Source: Mastigamoeba balamuthi
Taxonomy: Eukaryota; Evosea; Mastigamoebida; Mastigamoebidae
Assembly (NCBI GenBank): GCA_902651635.1
Contig: CACRSC010000035.1
Location: 217,846 to 252,034, forward strand
DNA length: 34,189 nucleotides
Direction: 5' to 3'
Position numbers and translations under genes: made by a program. Positions 9,960-19,843 of this stretch are shown piece by piece (the stretch's first letter is position 1; the number at the start of each line of letters is the position of its first letter). Under the pieces are notes generated by a model that did not search any database, was not told where the DNA came from, and saw only the letters and a list, made by a program, of their open reading frames with translations.

Positions 9960-10700
9960 TGCCAACCTATTTCACTGAGCGGCCACTGCCAATGATGAGA
10001 AGATATGTTCCTCTCTTCTCCCAGAAATGCAAAGTCAATGAACTTTCTTCCTTGTGACACAGACACCCATGCACACTTAACATATCTTCCCCTCTTCATG
10101 ACCTTCTTCACAGTGTATATCGGAGTTTCAGGAGGCTCCCAGTACATAAAAGAAATCCAGGAGTGAATCAGATTGCTTGGCGTCTGGTGTGTGCCAACCC
10201 CACAACATCTTCTGTGTGTTTTCACACAGGGCATGCCCGTATGCGGGAACTTGTCTGCATCTTGGGAATCTTCAACAGGAATAGTGTCAACAGGCTGCTT
10301 CATGTCAGATTTCTTAGATTTGGCCGACTTTCTGGAAGTCATTGATGACCGGACCTGTTGTGCAAAGAGCAGCAGCAGGGCGCTGCAGAAGAAGAAAAAT
10401 AAAACACGTCCCTCAAGACAAAGTCATGCGATCTTATGATCCTGAGCCCTCTGAAGTAGTTGCTCCGTGACCAATCAGTGAGGAAGCCCTTCTCGGGTAG
10501 AATGTAGTGAGATGGACTGGGGGGTATTCGTGATGTACTGGTACACGTTTGGAGTCTGTTCATATGCCTTCAGGCAAGACCACCGGGGAACCACGTGCGT
10601 CAGCCTCAAGGACTCGAGAGGCGTCTCCCTGGAGGGCGAAGCCCGCATTACAGCGTACGGCAGAGGGAGGGATCAACCAAGGCTCCATTTCCAGAGAGCG
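9960..10700 (-). other. Weak minus-strand coding signal, unresolved
   Basis: The minus strand carries an open frame at 10342-9887 that overlaps the receptor's last 60 bp. It begins MTSRKSAKSKKSDMKQPVDT and contains protein-like text such as MYWEPPETPIYTVKKVM. Just upstream are a hydrophobic run (SALLLLFAQQVRSS) and, in another frame around 10500-10660, KAYEQTPNVYQYITNTP. These could be exons of a gene convergent with the receptor, with introns near 10240 and 10400. I found no single splice model that joins them with consistent phase, and no family is recognisable. The low GC content matches the neighbouring receptor gene. Confidence 0.2.
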
Positions 10701-10959
10701 CAATGCTGGCGTCCCGGTCCTCAGGGCCTATGCTGCGCGGCCTGTGCTATCCCCTGCACTCCTGCGGTGAACAAGGAAGGAATTACTGCGACTGTGGGCC
10801 AGCGCGGACTGAACCACTGCTGTGTTCGGGGCGAGCGGGCTGGAGCGCCAGGAGAATGGCCCCAAATAGATTCATGGCACCGGCGGTTGCGGTGGGGATC
10901 CCAAGGGTTCCCAAGAATAGCCGCAGGGCTCTTTCCCAACTTCTCTCTTTGACCACCGG

Positions 10960-13900
10960 ATGCACCCCCGGGCCCTCCTCCTCGCCCTGGCCGCCCTCGC
11001 CACCGGCTCCCTCTGCCTCACGGACAGGTTCATCCCCTCCGCTGCCCTCCCCTCTCGGCTGCGGCTCACGCGGGGCCGCGCCCTCCAGGGAGCGGCTGCT
11101 CGAGTCCTCGATGCTTCGCACGCACACAGAGGTCTCCCGCTTCTTCGACGGCGTCACCACCGTGCTGTTCTCTCCCCTGTCCCAGCTCTTTCTCTCCCAA
11201 CGCGTCCCCACGTCACGCAGGCGGCCCGCGTGGCGGCGATGATGGTGGCCAAGGCCCAGGGCGTCGTCGGAGACAGCGGCAGCGCTCTCGCAGACCTCTC
11301 GCTCGGCCTCGACCCCCGCACGGGCGCCCGCTACCTCCACGACGCACGCCCCGGCCGCTCCAGCGAGTTCTACGTCAGCTCCGGCGCCCTCGCCGCGGCC
11401 AACGTCACCGACGACGACGCCTCCGGGTGCCCGTGCGCCTCCGAGTGGCGCCGGTTCTGCGGCAGAGGCACGCGGGCCCCGCAGCGCCCAGCGGTCCGTT
11501 GCCGCCGCGGTCTCACAGCGCGGGCGGCGCAGTGGGGGCGGCGGTGCTCGAGTGCCGCACGGCGTGCGCGGTGGCCGAGGCGGCGGCGCTGAGCGCGACG
11601 CTGGACACGTTCGTGTACTCGTTCGCGGACAAAGTGCCCGCGAGCTCGTGGCGGTGGACCGTCGGCAGCGGCGCGGGCAACGCCGACTGGGGCCGCGTCT
11701 GGGCGTCGTACGGCGGCGGCGGCGACGCGGCGGGGTCGCTGTCGCTGGCGCCGCTGGGCCTGACGTTCTCGTCGGTGCACGGGGGCCGCACGGGCAACCG
11801 GCTCAGCAACCTCACGTTCCCCCGCGGAGGCCCCGGCGACGACGCCCCACTCTGGTCCTCCCCCTACCGCATCGGCTCCGTCCACCGTCCGCCCTCTCCC
11901 TCCTCCTCCTCCTCCTCCTCCGCGCCCCCGGGACTGACGAGAGCGCGGGGCAGCGCCGACGGTGACGGTGGGGGCGCCGTCGTGGACGGCAGAGGGCCGC
12001 TACGTCGGCGGCTTCTTCGCGGACGTCCGGCTGTCGCGGTCCGCGGAGCTCCTGGGCAACGCCAGCGACGGCGGCGGCAGCGGCGAGGGCTCGCGGCTGG
12101 CGGGGCTCGTCCACGTGCTCGTGGCCGCCAACGGCGACGTGGTCTCAGGCGACGCCGCGGGCCTGCAGCTGCTCTTCAACAGCACGTGCCTCGCGAGCCC
12201 CTGCAACGTGCTCGCCGCCCTCCCGCATGCCGCGCCGCTGCTGCTCGCCGACGGCCCCGGCCAGCAGCAGCGCCAGCAGCTCATGTACCACGTCAGCGCC
12301 ACGGTGCGCGGGCGGCGTCACGAGGTGTTCGGGCAGCGCGTGGCGGCGACGGGGTGGGTGCTGCTGACGGTCGTCCGCTCGTCGGTGCTCTACCCCCCGC
12401 GCGGCTTCGAGGGCGCCGTCGCCGTCGCCGTGACGGTGCCCTGCGCTGCCGTGGCGCTGGGCCTCGCGGCGGCGCTGGCGGCCGTGTGGCGGTTCTACAG
12501 GAACGAGGTGCACGAGCTGCGGGACAAGCTGGGCACCGTGGCCTCGACGGCGGTGCTCGGCAGCCCCGCAGAGGACGTCGTCGCGACGCTCCTGCGCATT
12601 CAGGCCAAGCGCGCCCTCAGCTCCGCCGACAGGGCCGAGCTCTTCCACGTCGTCACGCTCGTGGCCACCAACAAGCTCTACAAGGCCGACAGCAACCTCA
12701 AGAAGAAGATCGAAGCCCTCAGTCTGCCTTTGTTTTTTTCTACCACTTTGTTTTTATCAGAGCTAACGGTTTGCATCGCCGATCAAATTGCAGACCTCGA
12801 GAGCGACGTGGACGCGTACCTCGTCGACGTGCTGGCCAAGGGGGACGGGGGCGACCCCGGGAGCGTGATGGCCTCGCGCAACTCGACGATGTCCGAGAGC
12901 GGCTCGGCCTGCGAGGCGCAGGGGATCATCGGCGAGCTGCGCACCGACGCCCTGAGCGGCGGCGGCACCGGGGAGAACGGCTCGCTCGACGTCGTGGCCA
13001 ACGCCAACGGGGGCCCCGCGGTGGCGCCGGACTCGTGGGACTACGACGTGGCGGCCATCGCGGTGCCCGAGGGGCGGCGGCTGCTCGAGGTGGTGGGCGT
13101 GCACCTGCTCGAGCGCCAGGGCCTCGTCGAGCACTTCCACCTGAGCGGCGCCAAGCTGCGCTGCTACCTGCGCGCGCTGGACAAGGGCTACCGCAAGCAC
13201 AACGCGTACCACAACGCGCTGCACGCGGCAGACGTGGCGATGGCGCTCTGCTGGCTGATGCGCGGCTGCGTGGGCTTCGAGTTCAGCCGCAAGGAGCGCC
13301 TGGCCGCCGTCGTCGCGGGGCTCGCGCACGACTACCGCCACCCGGGCGTCAACAACAACTACCTGCTGGCCACGGCGGACCCGCTGGCCTACCGCTTCAA
13401 CGGCGCCAGCGTCCTCGAGAACATGCACTGCTCCGAGGCCATGTCGCTGCTCTTCCTCAGCGCCGACTGCGACTTTGCCGAGGCCCTCAAGCCCGCAGAG
13501 GCCCGCGAGCTGCACAGGCTCGTCTGCCAGCTCGTCCTGGCGACGGACATGGCGCGCCACGTCGAGCTGACGTCGCAGTTCGGCGCGCGCATCGCGTCGG
13601 GGACGCTGGGCAACACCAAGGGCGACAGGCTGCTCGTCCTGCAGATGCTCGTCAAGATGGCCGACGTCTCCAACAGCGCCCGCGCGTGGCCCGTCTGCCG
13701 CAGGTGGGCCGAGGCCGTCATGCAGGAGTTCTACGCCCAGGGCGACCGCGAGCGCCAGCAGGGGCTGCCCGTCTCGCCGTTCATGGACCGCGCGACGACG
13801 GACGTGGCCAAGTGCCAGACGGCCTTCATTCAGTTTGTCGTGCAGCCCATGGCCGAGCTCGTCGCCAAGGTCAACCCGCGCGTGGCCGACACGCTCGTGG

Positions 13901-14001
13901 CCAACCTCCGCGCCAACGCCCTCAGGTGGAAGGACTATACGCTAGCGTCTAGCACGACCGCGGCAGAGGCGCAGCAGCCCCCTGTGGGCGCAGCGCTGTA
14001 G
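10960..14001 (+). CDS. Membrane class I cyclic-nucleotide phosphodiesterase with extracellular Cache-like sensor
   Basis: Six exons, 10960-11027, 11089-11161, 11221-11426, 11519-11886, 11954-12721 and 12794-14001, give 896 residues with matching phases. Residues 1-22 form a signal peptide. Residues ~25-385 are an extracellular domain with Cache features: a long N-terminal helix (ERLLESSMLRTHTEVSRFF), then WSSPYRIG and, after a gap, GRYVGGFFADVRLS. One membrane span lies at ~390-419 (VAVAVTVPCAAVALGLAAAL). The catalytic domain (~570-880) has all class I PDE metal-binding motifs: YHNALHAADV, HDYRHPGVNN and MADVSNSAR, plus GLPVSPFMDR and the invariant glutamine in AKCQTAFIQF. It therefore hydrolyses cAMP and/or cGMP, with activity probably set by an external ligand. 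Specificity cannot be read from sequence. The last intron (72 nt, AT-rich) is a multiple of three without stops. The gene converges on the THH1-like gene. An exon 3 donor at 11427 or 11433 fits equally. Confidence 0.85.
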
Positions 14002-14053
14002 TAATTGAGCCCAATTTGTATGGAAATAACCAGGTCGACTGCAGTCGTGGCAA

Positions 14054-14059
14054 AATAAA
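14054..14059 (+). promoter_or_regulatory. Candidate AATAAA polyadenylation signal for the phosphodiesterase gene
   Basis: AATAAA occurs 52 bp after the phosphodiesterase stop codon, in the 138 bp spacer before the convergent gene's stop. Its position suits a 3' end signal; there is no transcript evidence. Confidence 0.35.
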
Positions 14060-14139
14060 AAAAGTGGTGGTGGCATGTATGATGCACGGGACCGACAGGG
14101 AAGGGCGTCTGTTCTCTGGCCCCCCCTCTCGCTCCCTCC

Positions 14140-15467
14140 CTACTGCGGTGCCCCGGAGTACGAGTACCTGGGGCGCCCGGGGGACATGAGCCACTCGCTG
14201 CTGTCCTCCTCGGGCTGCGTTGCCTTGGCGACCTTGAACAGCTCCTCCACGAAGCGCATGTCCGCCTGCTGCTGCTCCCCGCTCGTGTGTATAATGTACA
14301 CTGCGTGGCACGGATGGACATAAGTTTGTTTAGCAGTGCTGTGCGATCGTTTTTTACAAATTGAAAGTGAAATTCAAACGGAATTGAAAACAATAACGAC
14401 ACAATCGTATGAGGTACACTGGGCTATGGTAGAGATGCCCTCTGGGAGCCAGTAGCCCAGCAGGAAGAACAGGACCTCGGACTCGTCCATGATGCGCGCG
14501 CCGTAGGCGAAGACGACGATGCGGAGCCAGCAGCAGGCGCAGAAGACGGTCGCCGTCACCACGAGCTTGCGCGACTCGTGGCCCTGCGACGTCGTGCTCC
14601 ACCACGCGTGCCGCTGCTTCCACCACAGCAGCCCCGCGAACATCATCACCGCCGTCTGCAGCACCACGCTCGCTGTGCCCCGCAGGTGGGGGTGGTTTTT
14701 ATCCCCCCGCCGAAGATCAATTGAACTGGAGTGGCTGCGGAACGAGAAGGATGACGCGCTCACTGACGACGACCATGCAGGTCGCTGCAACGCCCAGGCC
14801 GTTGTCCTGGTCCCTCTGCGCGGACGAGTCAGCTGTGTGACGTCACGGAAATTCGGCACCGACGTCGGTGAGGTTCCACCAGAGCTCGAAGATGAGGATG
14901 AGCAGGCAGAAGATGAGCGCGTTGGCCGCGACGAGCGCGTAGCGGATGTAGGCGAGCCAGCGGGCGCCGCCGACGAGGTGCCCCGCGAACTGCTCGGCCC
15001 AGAAGTAGATGACGAGGCTGTACGTCGTGAACGAGAAGCAGAACCCGGCCCTGTTGGCCGCGATGACCGGGCCCATCTCCTCCCGCGGGTCCGTCGCCGC
15101 GAACCACGCCGCCCTGCCTGCCCTCCCAGTGCCCCCCCGCAGCAGGAGAACCGTCAAGACCCGTCGGGTGGGGGGCTGCGGTGTGCGGACAGGCGCCGAG
15201 GGCGAGCAGGAAGACGTGGTAGAGAACCGTCGAGGCCTTCCTGGTGGGGAAGGGCCGCATGCAGGCCACTGCGCACGAGGCCAGGGCGCAGAGGCCCACG
15301 GCGGTGTAGACGGCGCCCCCTGGGTGGTGGGTGGCGGTGGTGTGGGAGTGTGTGAGAGCCGGTGTGGACTACTGATGGCTACTGGGGGACGCGGGGACGG
15401 GCACACCGAGGACGCAGGTCGGCAGGGAGTGCCAGTGAAACGTGGGCTCCTCAGAGGGCGCGTCCAT
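14140..15467 (-). CDS. Seven-helix THH1/TOM1/TOM3-type membrane protein
   Basis: Six exons on the minus strand, 15467-15407, 15319-15191, 15117-14864, 14815-14764, 14672-14403 and 14300-14140, give 308 residues. Hydrophobic segments are consistent with seven spans: AVYTAVGLCALASCAVAC, VLYHVFLLALGAC, a span around FCFSFTTYSLVIYFWAEQF, YALVAANALIFCLLILIF, GVAATCMVVVTSVVLQTAV, VVTATVFCACCWLRIVVF and LFFLLGYWLPEGIS. The FTTYxLVIYFWAE motif is typical of the THH1/TOM1/TOM3 (DUF1084) family, known best from plants, where TOM1 and TOM3 are tonoplast proteins, and related to GPCR-like TPRA1/GPR137 proteins. The cytosolic tail is acidic and short. A GPCR-like role is possible but unproven. The donor at 14863 (GTCGGT) is the weakest junction; the others match the window's usual donors. 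It is divergent from the nucleoporin gene, 239 bp apart. Confidence 0.72.
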
Positions 15468-15706
15468 GGCGGGCAGGAATCGCGGGTTCGCTTTTTCCGC
15501 CAACGCAACACGCCCGTGCAGAGCCGCCCGCTCGCTGTCCAAACGGAAAGCGGTGGGTGCGCACTTTTTTTTCGAATTTTCTGATTTGATCGCAGGAATC
15601 AGCGGGAAGATACCCCGAGCAAATATCTGGTCAGTCCACTAATTTCCCCCCAACAAACAGGAACAGGACTCACAAGAGGTAGTGTGTTATCGTCAGGCTG
15701 CCAGCC
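15468..15706. promoter_or_regulatory. Bidirectional spacer between THH1-like and nucleoporin genes
   Basis: These 239 bp separate two start codons in opposite orientation. The stretch includes a T8 run followed by CGAATTTTCTGATTTGATCG, GATACCCC and ATTTCC stretches similar in composition to the spacer at 3591-3812. It must contain both promoters; individual elements cannot be assigned. Confidence 0.4.
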
Positions 15707-18267
15707 ATGGAGGGCGGACCCCCACGGGTGCCAGAGGTAGAGATGCTGCAGCGTTCCGATGTTTCGTTGCACCGCCTGTCGGCTGTCCCGCTGTCTGGGT
15801 GTTCGGTGGTCCTGTCTGAGAGCCCCCGGTTCCCGCTTGCCGCTGTCGCCTCGGCCCTGTCGCATCGCGTGGTCCTGTCGGACGATGTCCCCACTGCCGC
15901 CCGGGTGGCTGTGTCCCCCGAGGCCTCCCCGTGCCCCGACGGCGTCGTTTGTGTCTCGGTCGGCCCCGACCTCGCTGTCGCATCCCTCGCCCTCTCGCCT
16001 GACTCGCGGCGCCTCCTGGCCGCTGTCTCGTCTGCCCGGGCGCACGGGGACACTGTCGTGGTCTTCTCCGTCGTCCCCGCGTTCCCCGCGTTCCCCTCTG
16101 TTCGCGCCATTTCGAGAATTCTGCCACGTCAGTAATTTCCCGGATCTTCCCAGAAATCCCGCGACGTGTGCGACAGGGCGTCGGCGGACATCGAGCGCTA
16201 CGTGCAGCAGCTGTTCGACCCGGTGGGCGACGTGCCTGTCCTGGCGGCCGAGTGGAACCCCGCCCGAGAGGAGGTGGCCGTGCTCCGCCCCTCGTGCCTG
16301 GAGCTGTACACGTACCACCTCTGGGCGGGCGCCGTCTCCACGCGGGACGTCCCCGTGGTGGCCAGCGCCACCGGGATCGCGTGGAGCCCCAGCGGAGAGC
16401 AGCTCGCGGTCGGGACCAAGACGGGGACTGTTCGTACCGCTGCTCTCATGGGTGCCGAGCTGACGCAGGGGCGCAGGTCGTTGTGGTGTCGGCGCAGAAC
16501 GGCGATGTCGTGAGGACAGTCGAGTGCTGCTCACCGTGTGCGCTCCACGGAGGGTTGTGACCGCCCTCGCAGTGCTAACGCGCGCAAGCAGTGGGGCCGA
16601 TCAGGAGCCTCTGGTGGCCCCAGGCGACGGTGATCGTGGCCGCGGGGTTCTCGCGGATACCCGACGACGGGGAGCACCTGTCGCGGACGCTCTTCCTCGT
16701 CAAGCCTGTACGGATTCTCCTGCGCTCAGCGTCTCTGAGACTCGCGCGCAGGAGGGCGAGAGCGCCAGTGGAGCCATCGACCTCCACTCGGCCGTGCCGT
16801 CGGACAACCCGTGCTTCGCTGCTCACTGCCTCTACATCAAGCACTGGTGGAGACCAGTCCCAGCCGTGGACTAACTCTCGGCGAGAGCAGGAGATCGATG
16901 GCAGTGGTGTGCTGCGACACGCCCGACGTGGTCTTCCTCCGGAACACCCGGGGGGACTGGAAGCGGTTCGCTGTGGAGGGCTGTGCCAGCGTGGTCTCGC
17001 CCGACCGGTGCTTCGTCGGAGGAGTGTTGGACATGACCCGGCCTCCACCACCGAACCCGCACGAGCTGGGAGTCCCGGGGGAGTTCCGCTGGCCTGTGCT
17101 GCACCTGGTCACCTCGGCCGCGGAGTTGGTGTCTCTCTGCATGGTGTGCACGGGCGCCGTGACCGCTGCCTGCCCCGTGCCTGGGCCTTACCCCGGTCTG
17201 GAGACGCGCTTGTCGGAACTGCAAGAAAAGTACACCGGCAAGGGACTCGCGGGGGCAATTCAGTCCGCGGGAGAGTCGTACGACAAGCTTTTCGGCAGCG
17301 TACACTCCATTGAGAGCCTGTGCCGCGGGGCGAACAAGCAGGTGTCTCGCGCCACCGGCCACTTATCCACCGGTACAGTTGTTTGTTCGCATAACTTACC
17401 TGCCAAGTAACCCCTGGGCCAGTGCACGAGCAGCTGATGCGGACGGTGGGAGCCCCCGTCCCACAGGGCCAGGAGATCCTCCTGCTCGAGTGCCTGGAGC
17501 GCATTCAAACATTCGAGGGGGACAAGCAGAAGTGAGACAATAGTCCTTAGTCTGCTTTATTAAGCTCCTCCAGGCTCCTGAACGAGAGACTCGAGGAGAT
17601 AGTCAGCATCTCTGCTGAGTATGACGCCGGGTCCGCTGACCTGGAGAAGGAGGCCATTGCGCTTTGCTCTGAAGTCGATGCGCTGCTGTCGAAGAAGCCC
17701 GAGACCCCAACCCCGAAGCAGAGCCCTCCCGTGAAGCCCTCTGAACGCCGGGTCGCAGTCACGCGCCAGAGGCCACCCGGCGAGCAGAAGCCCAGCCCCC
17801 GCGTGTCCCCGTCCCGGCCTACAGGAGCGTTTCAGCCGTCGGAGGACGAGTCGCCGAGACAGGGAGCCCAGGAGGGGATCCAGCCCAGGTTCCCTCGCGA
17901 GCCGCAGTCGCGTTATTCGGAGCTCTACCGCGAGCGCCGCGTGACATCCGGAGGGTCCAGGAGCCCCGGGGCGCCACAGCAACGCAGAGTGTGGTCTACC
18001 GCGGCACCGACCGGCGCGTTGCTGACAGAGGGGCTCCACCTCGAGGCGCCTCAGAGCGGTGGACGCTTCTACGGGCAGAGGCAGCGGGAGTGGGCCCCAG
18101 CCGCACAGCCAGCACCCACAGCGCCCACTGCACCGGGCGCGCAGGCTCCGGGTGCGCCGGTACCCAGGGCCCCCCGCACGTCTGCGCAGCGGACCTTCTA
18201 TCTGTTTGGACGCCCTTGGGACCAGCCCGCGGAGAAGCCGCCCTCGCCAGATGAGACTGAGTTGTGA
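15707..18267 (+). CDS. Nup214/Nup159-like nucleoporin (N-terminal beta-propeller, FG-poor)
   Basis: Eight exons, 15707-16099, 16154-16429, 16477-16537, 16592-16707, 16752-16846, 16891-17341, 17434-17531 and 17574-18267, give 727 residues. The first ~400 residues read as a seven-bladed propeller in the order seen in Nup214. GIAWSPSGEQLAVGTKTGTV and VVVSAQNGDVVRTVEC come first, then GPIRSLWWPQATVIVAA, the CLYIKHW blade, AVVCCDTPDVVFLRN and PVLHLVTSAAELVSLCMV. The middle is helical with coiled-coil potential (LETRLSELQEKY, LLNERLEEIVSISAEY). The last ~180 residues are Pro/Ser/Arg-rich and disordered. Nup214/Nup159 sits on the cytoplasmic face of the nuclear pore and helps mRNA export by recruiting the DEAD-box helicase Dbp5/DDX19. 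I count only two FG dipeptides (KLFGS, YLFGR), so it lacks the usual FG-repeat tail. Assignment rests on blade motifs, not overall similarity scores. Confidence 0.62.
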
Positions 18268-18448
18268 ACCCGCAGAGTGGTGTCGGGTCTGAATGCGGCG
18301 TACATCGTTTACCACCCACATCTGTTGTTTCGAGGTTCCTGTGGAGAGCACAGCGATAGACGCGCGCACTCTTCTTCTGCGCCAGAAGTCGGGTGATGAA
18401 GGCCAGGCGTAGATGAACACCGTAAATGCGCGCGGAACAGAAATTCGA

Positions 18449-19605
18449 GTGACAGAAAGCGCCAAGCGCCAAGCGCCTCGCAGCCCCGCGCGCTGAGCCC
18501 TATGCGGCCTATAGTGTACCCCCCATCGTGCCGCGGCTCGTACCACCGAGAGCCTGTCGCGGCACGCAGCCCGCGGCTCAAGCCGACGGGGTAGTAGGGG
18601 GGGGAGTGTCCCATAAGTTGGAAAAGTGGTTAAGTATAACACGAGTTTAATGCAAGCAAACGATAGGAGATCCTATGTGGAGTCCCAATGATGATGAGCA
18701 ATAACAACTACTAAGAGGCCATGAGAGAGAAACCCAAGCCCACCTGAGGGACTTCTTTTTTTCACCCTCAGGCCGAGTGTCAACTGCATGAGCATCTGCC
18801 CCAAGGTTGACACGCTGTGCGCGAGCCTCGCATAGAGAGCCTCTGTGCTCAGGGCTGCCTCTGTACGCAGGGGTGGTCTCTGCGCCCTCTGTGTGTGTGC
18901 TGCTCAGCACGCGGACCATTGTCATCACCAATACGTCCTCAGCGGAGCTCCGCCTCGTCGTCCGCACCTCGGCCCCTAGAAGGCCATGCTGGCGAGCGTC
19001 GCCATGTGGGGCTCCGTGGTGGGGGGTTTGCTGGCTGTGCAGGTGCCCCTTGGCCATCGCCTGGCGGGGCCCCTCGTCCTCAGCCCCGCTGCCCTGTTCT
19101 CCTCCTCAGCTGCAGCAGTGTAGACATGCCCCATTATTCCCGTGCTTGCCACTCATATCAATTGATTCCGGCACAGGGCTGTGGTCTCTGCAGTGGCGAG
19201 GGCGTGGGGTCGGCTGAGTTCGGGGCCTCAGTCGACGTCCCCAATAAATTGCAGCGTTTTGTGCCTGCAACGAGTCTCATGCTCGACGCGCTCGAGGCGG
19301 ACATGGCACTGATGTTGCCGCTGTGCTAAGGGTCGCTCACCGTCGCCACTGCCCGCTGGCGAACCAGCGCCGCGTGAGGCGCCCCTCGCGTCAGCGTATC
19401 ACGTCCTCGAAGGATTTTTTCTTGCCTTCGGGTTTTTGTTCTCCAAGCGATGAGTACACCTGGGACACTCCCTTCTGACCATCTGCTGTACCGCAGGCTG
19501 CGTGCTGCAACCCGCGAGCCACACGGGCCGCGATGCAAAAGCAACAACAGTGGTGGAGTGTCGAGCTGTGCACAGGCGGCGAGGCACTTTGTTGTTTTCT
19601 GTCAC
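18449..19605. mobile_element. TIR element 1 (~1.16 kb, no transposase seen)
   Basis: The left end begins GTGACAGAAAGCGCCAAGCG and the right end, read in reverse complement, begins GTGACAGAAAACAACAAAGT. Both continue into GCCTCGC, giving imperfect terminal inverted repeats of about 25-30 bp. The interior is shared with element 2, including about 50 identical bases around 18713-18764 (matching 20097-20148). No conserved long frame or DDE-type transposase is present, so this looks like a non-autonomous DNA transposon or foldback element. I see no clear target-site duplication. Short ORFs inside are not conserved in frame between copies. Confidence 0.55.
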
Positions 19606-19843
19606 TGAGATTCTTACTGTGCTGTCAGACCCACCGGGGCTCAGGCCACTCGGAGCCTCGCCACGAGACTCGTTCTCGACATGCCCAAGGCTGATGTGGC
19701 ACTGGCGTAGCCGCTGCGCTTGGGGTCGCTCACTGTTGCCACCATCCGCGGGCGCGCCATGTGGAGGCGCCCCTCACGATGGCGTCCATCGTCTTCGAAA
19801 GAGGTTTTGCGAGCTAATTCAAGACTGCAAGACGAAAAAAAAT
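19606..19843. repeat. Degenerate repeat linker between TIR elements 1 and 2
   Basis: This stretch begins with a segment that also follows elements 2 and 3 (TTCTTACTGTGCT...GTCAGACCC...GGGGCTCAGG). It then resembles part of the element interior: 19660-19810 is similar to 19275-19420 and 20700-20830. It is therefore a diverged partial copy rather than unique spacer. Confidence 0.45.

Noticed and set aside
11427-13952. Very long plus-strand frame (841 codons) through the phosphodiesterase region
   Set aside because: Only its first part (exon 4) shows family motifs; afterwards it is Arg/Gly/Ala-rich shadow of the true frame, which carries every PDE catalytic motif. High GC suppresses stops in all frames.
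18807-19329. ORFs inside the TIR elements as real genes (for example frames ending MLDALEADMALMLPLC)
   Set aside because: Some short amino-acid stretches are shared between copies, but frames break at different points and no copy has a long conserved frame; more likely decayed repeat sequence.
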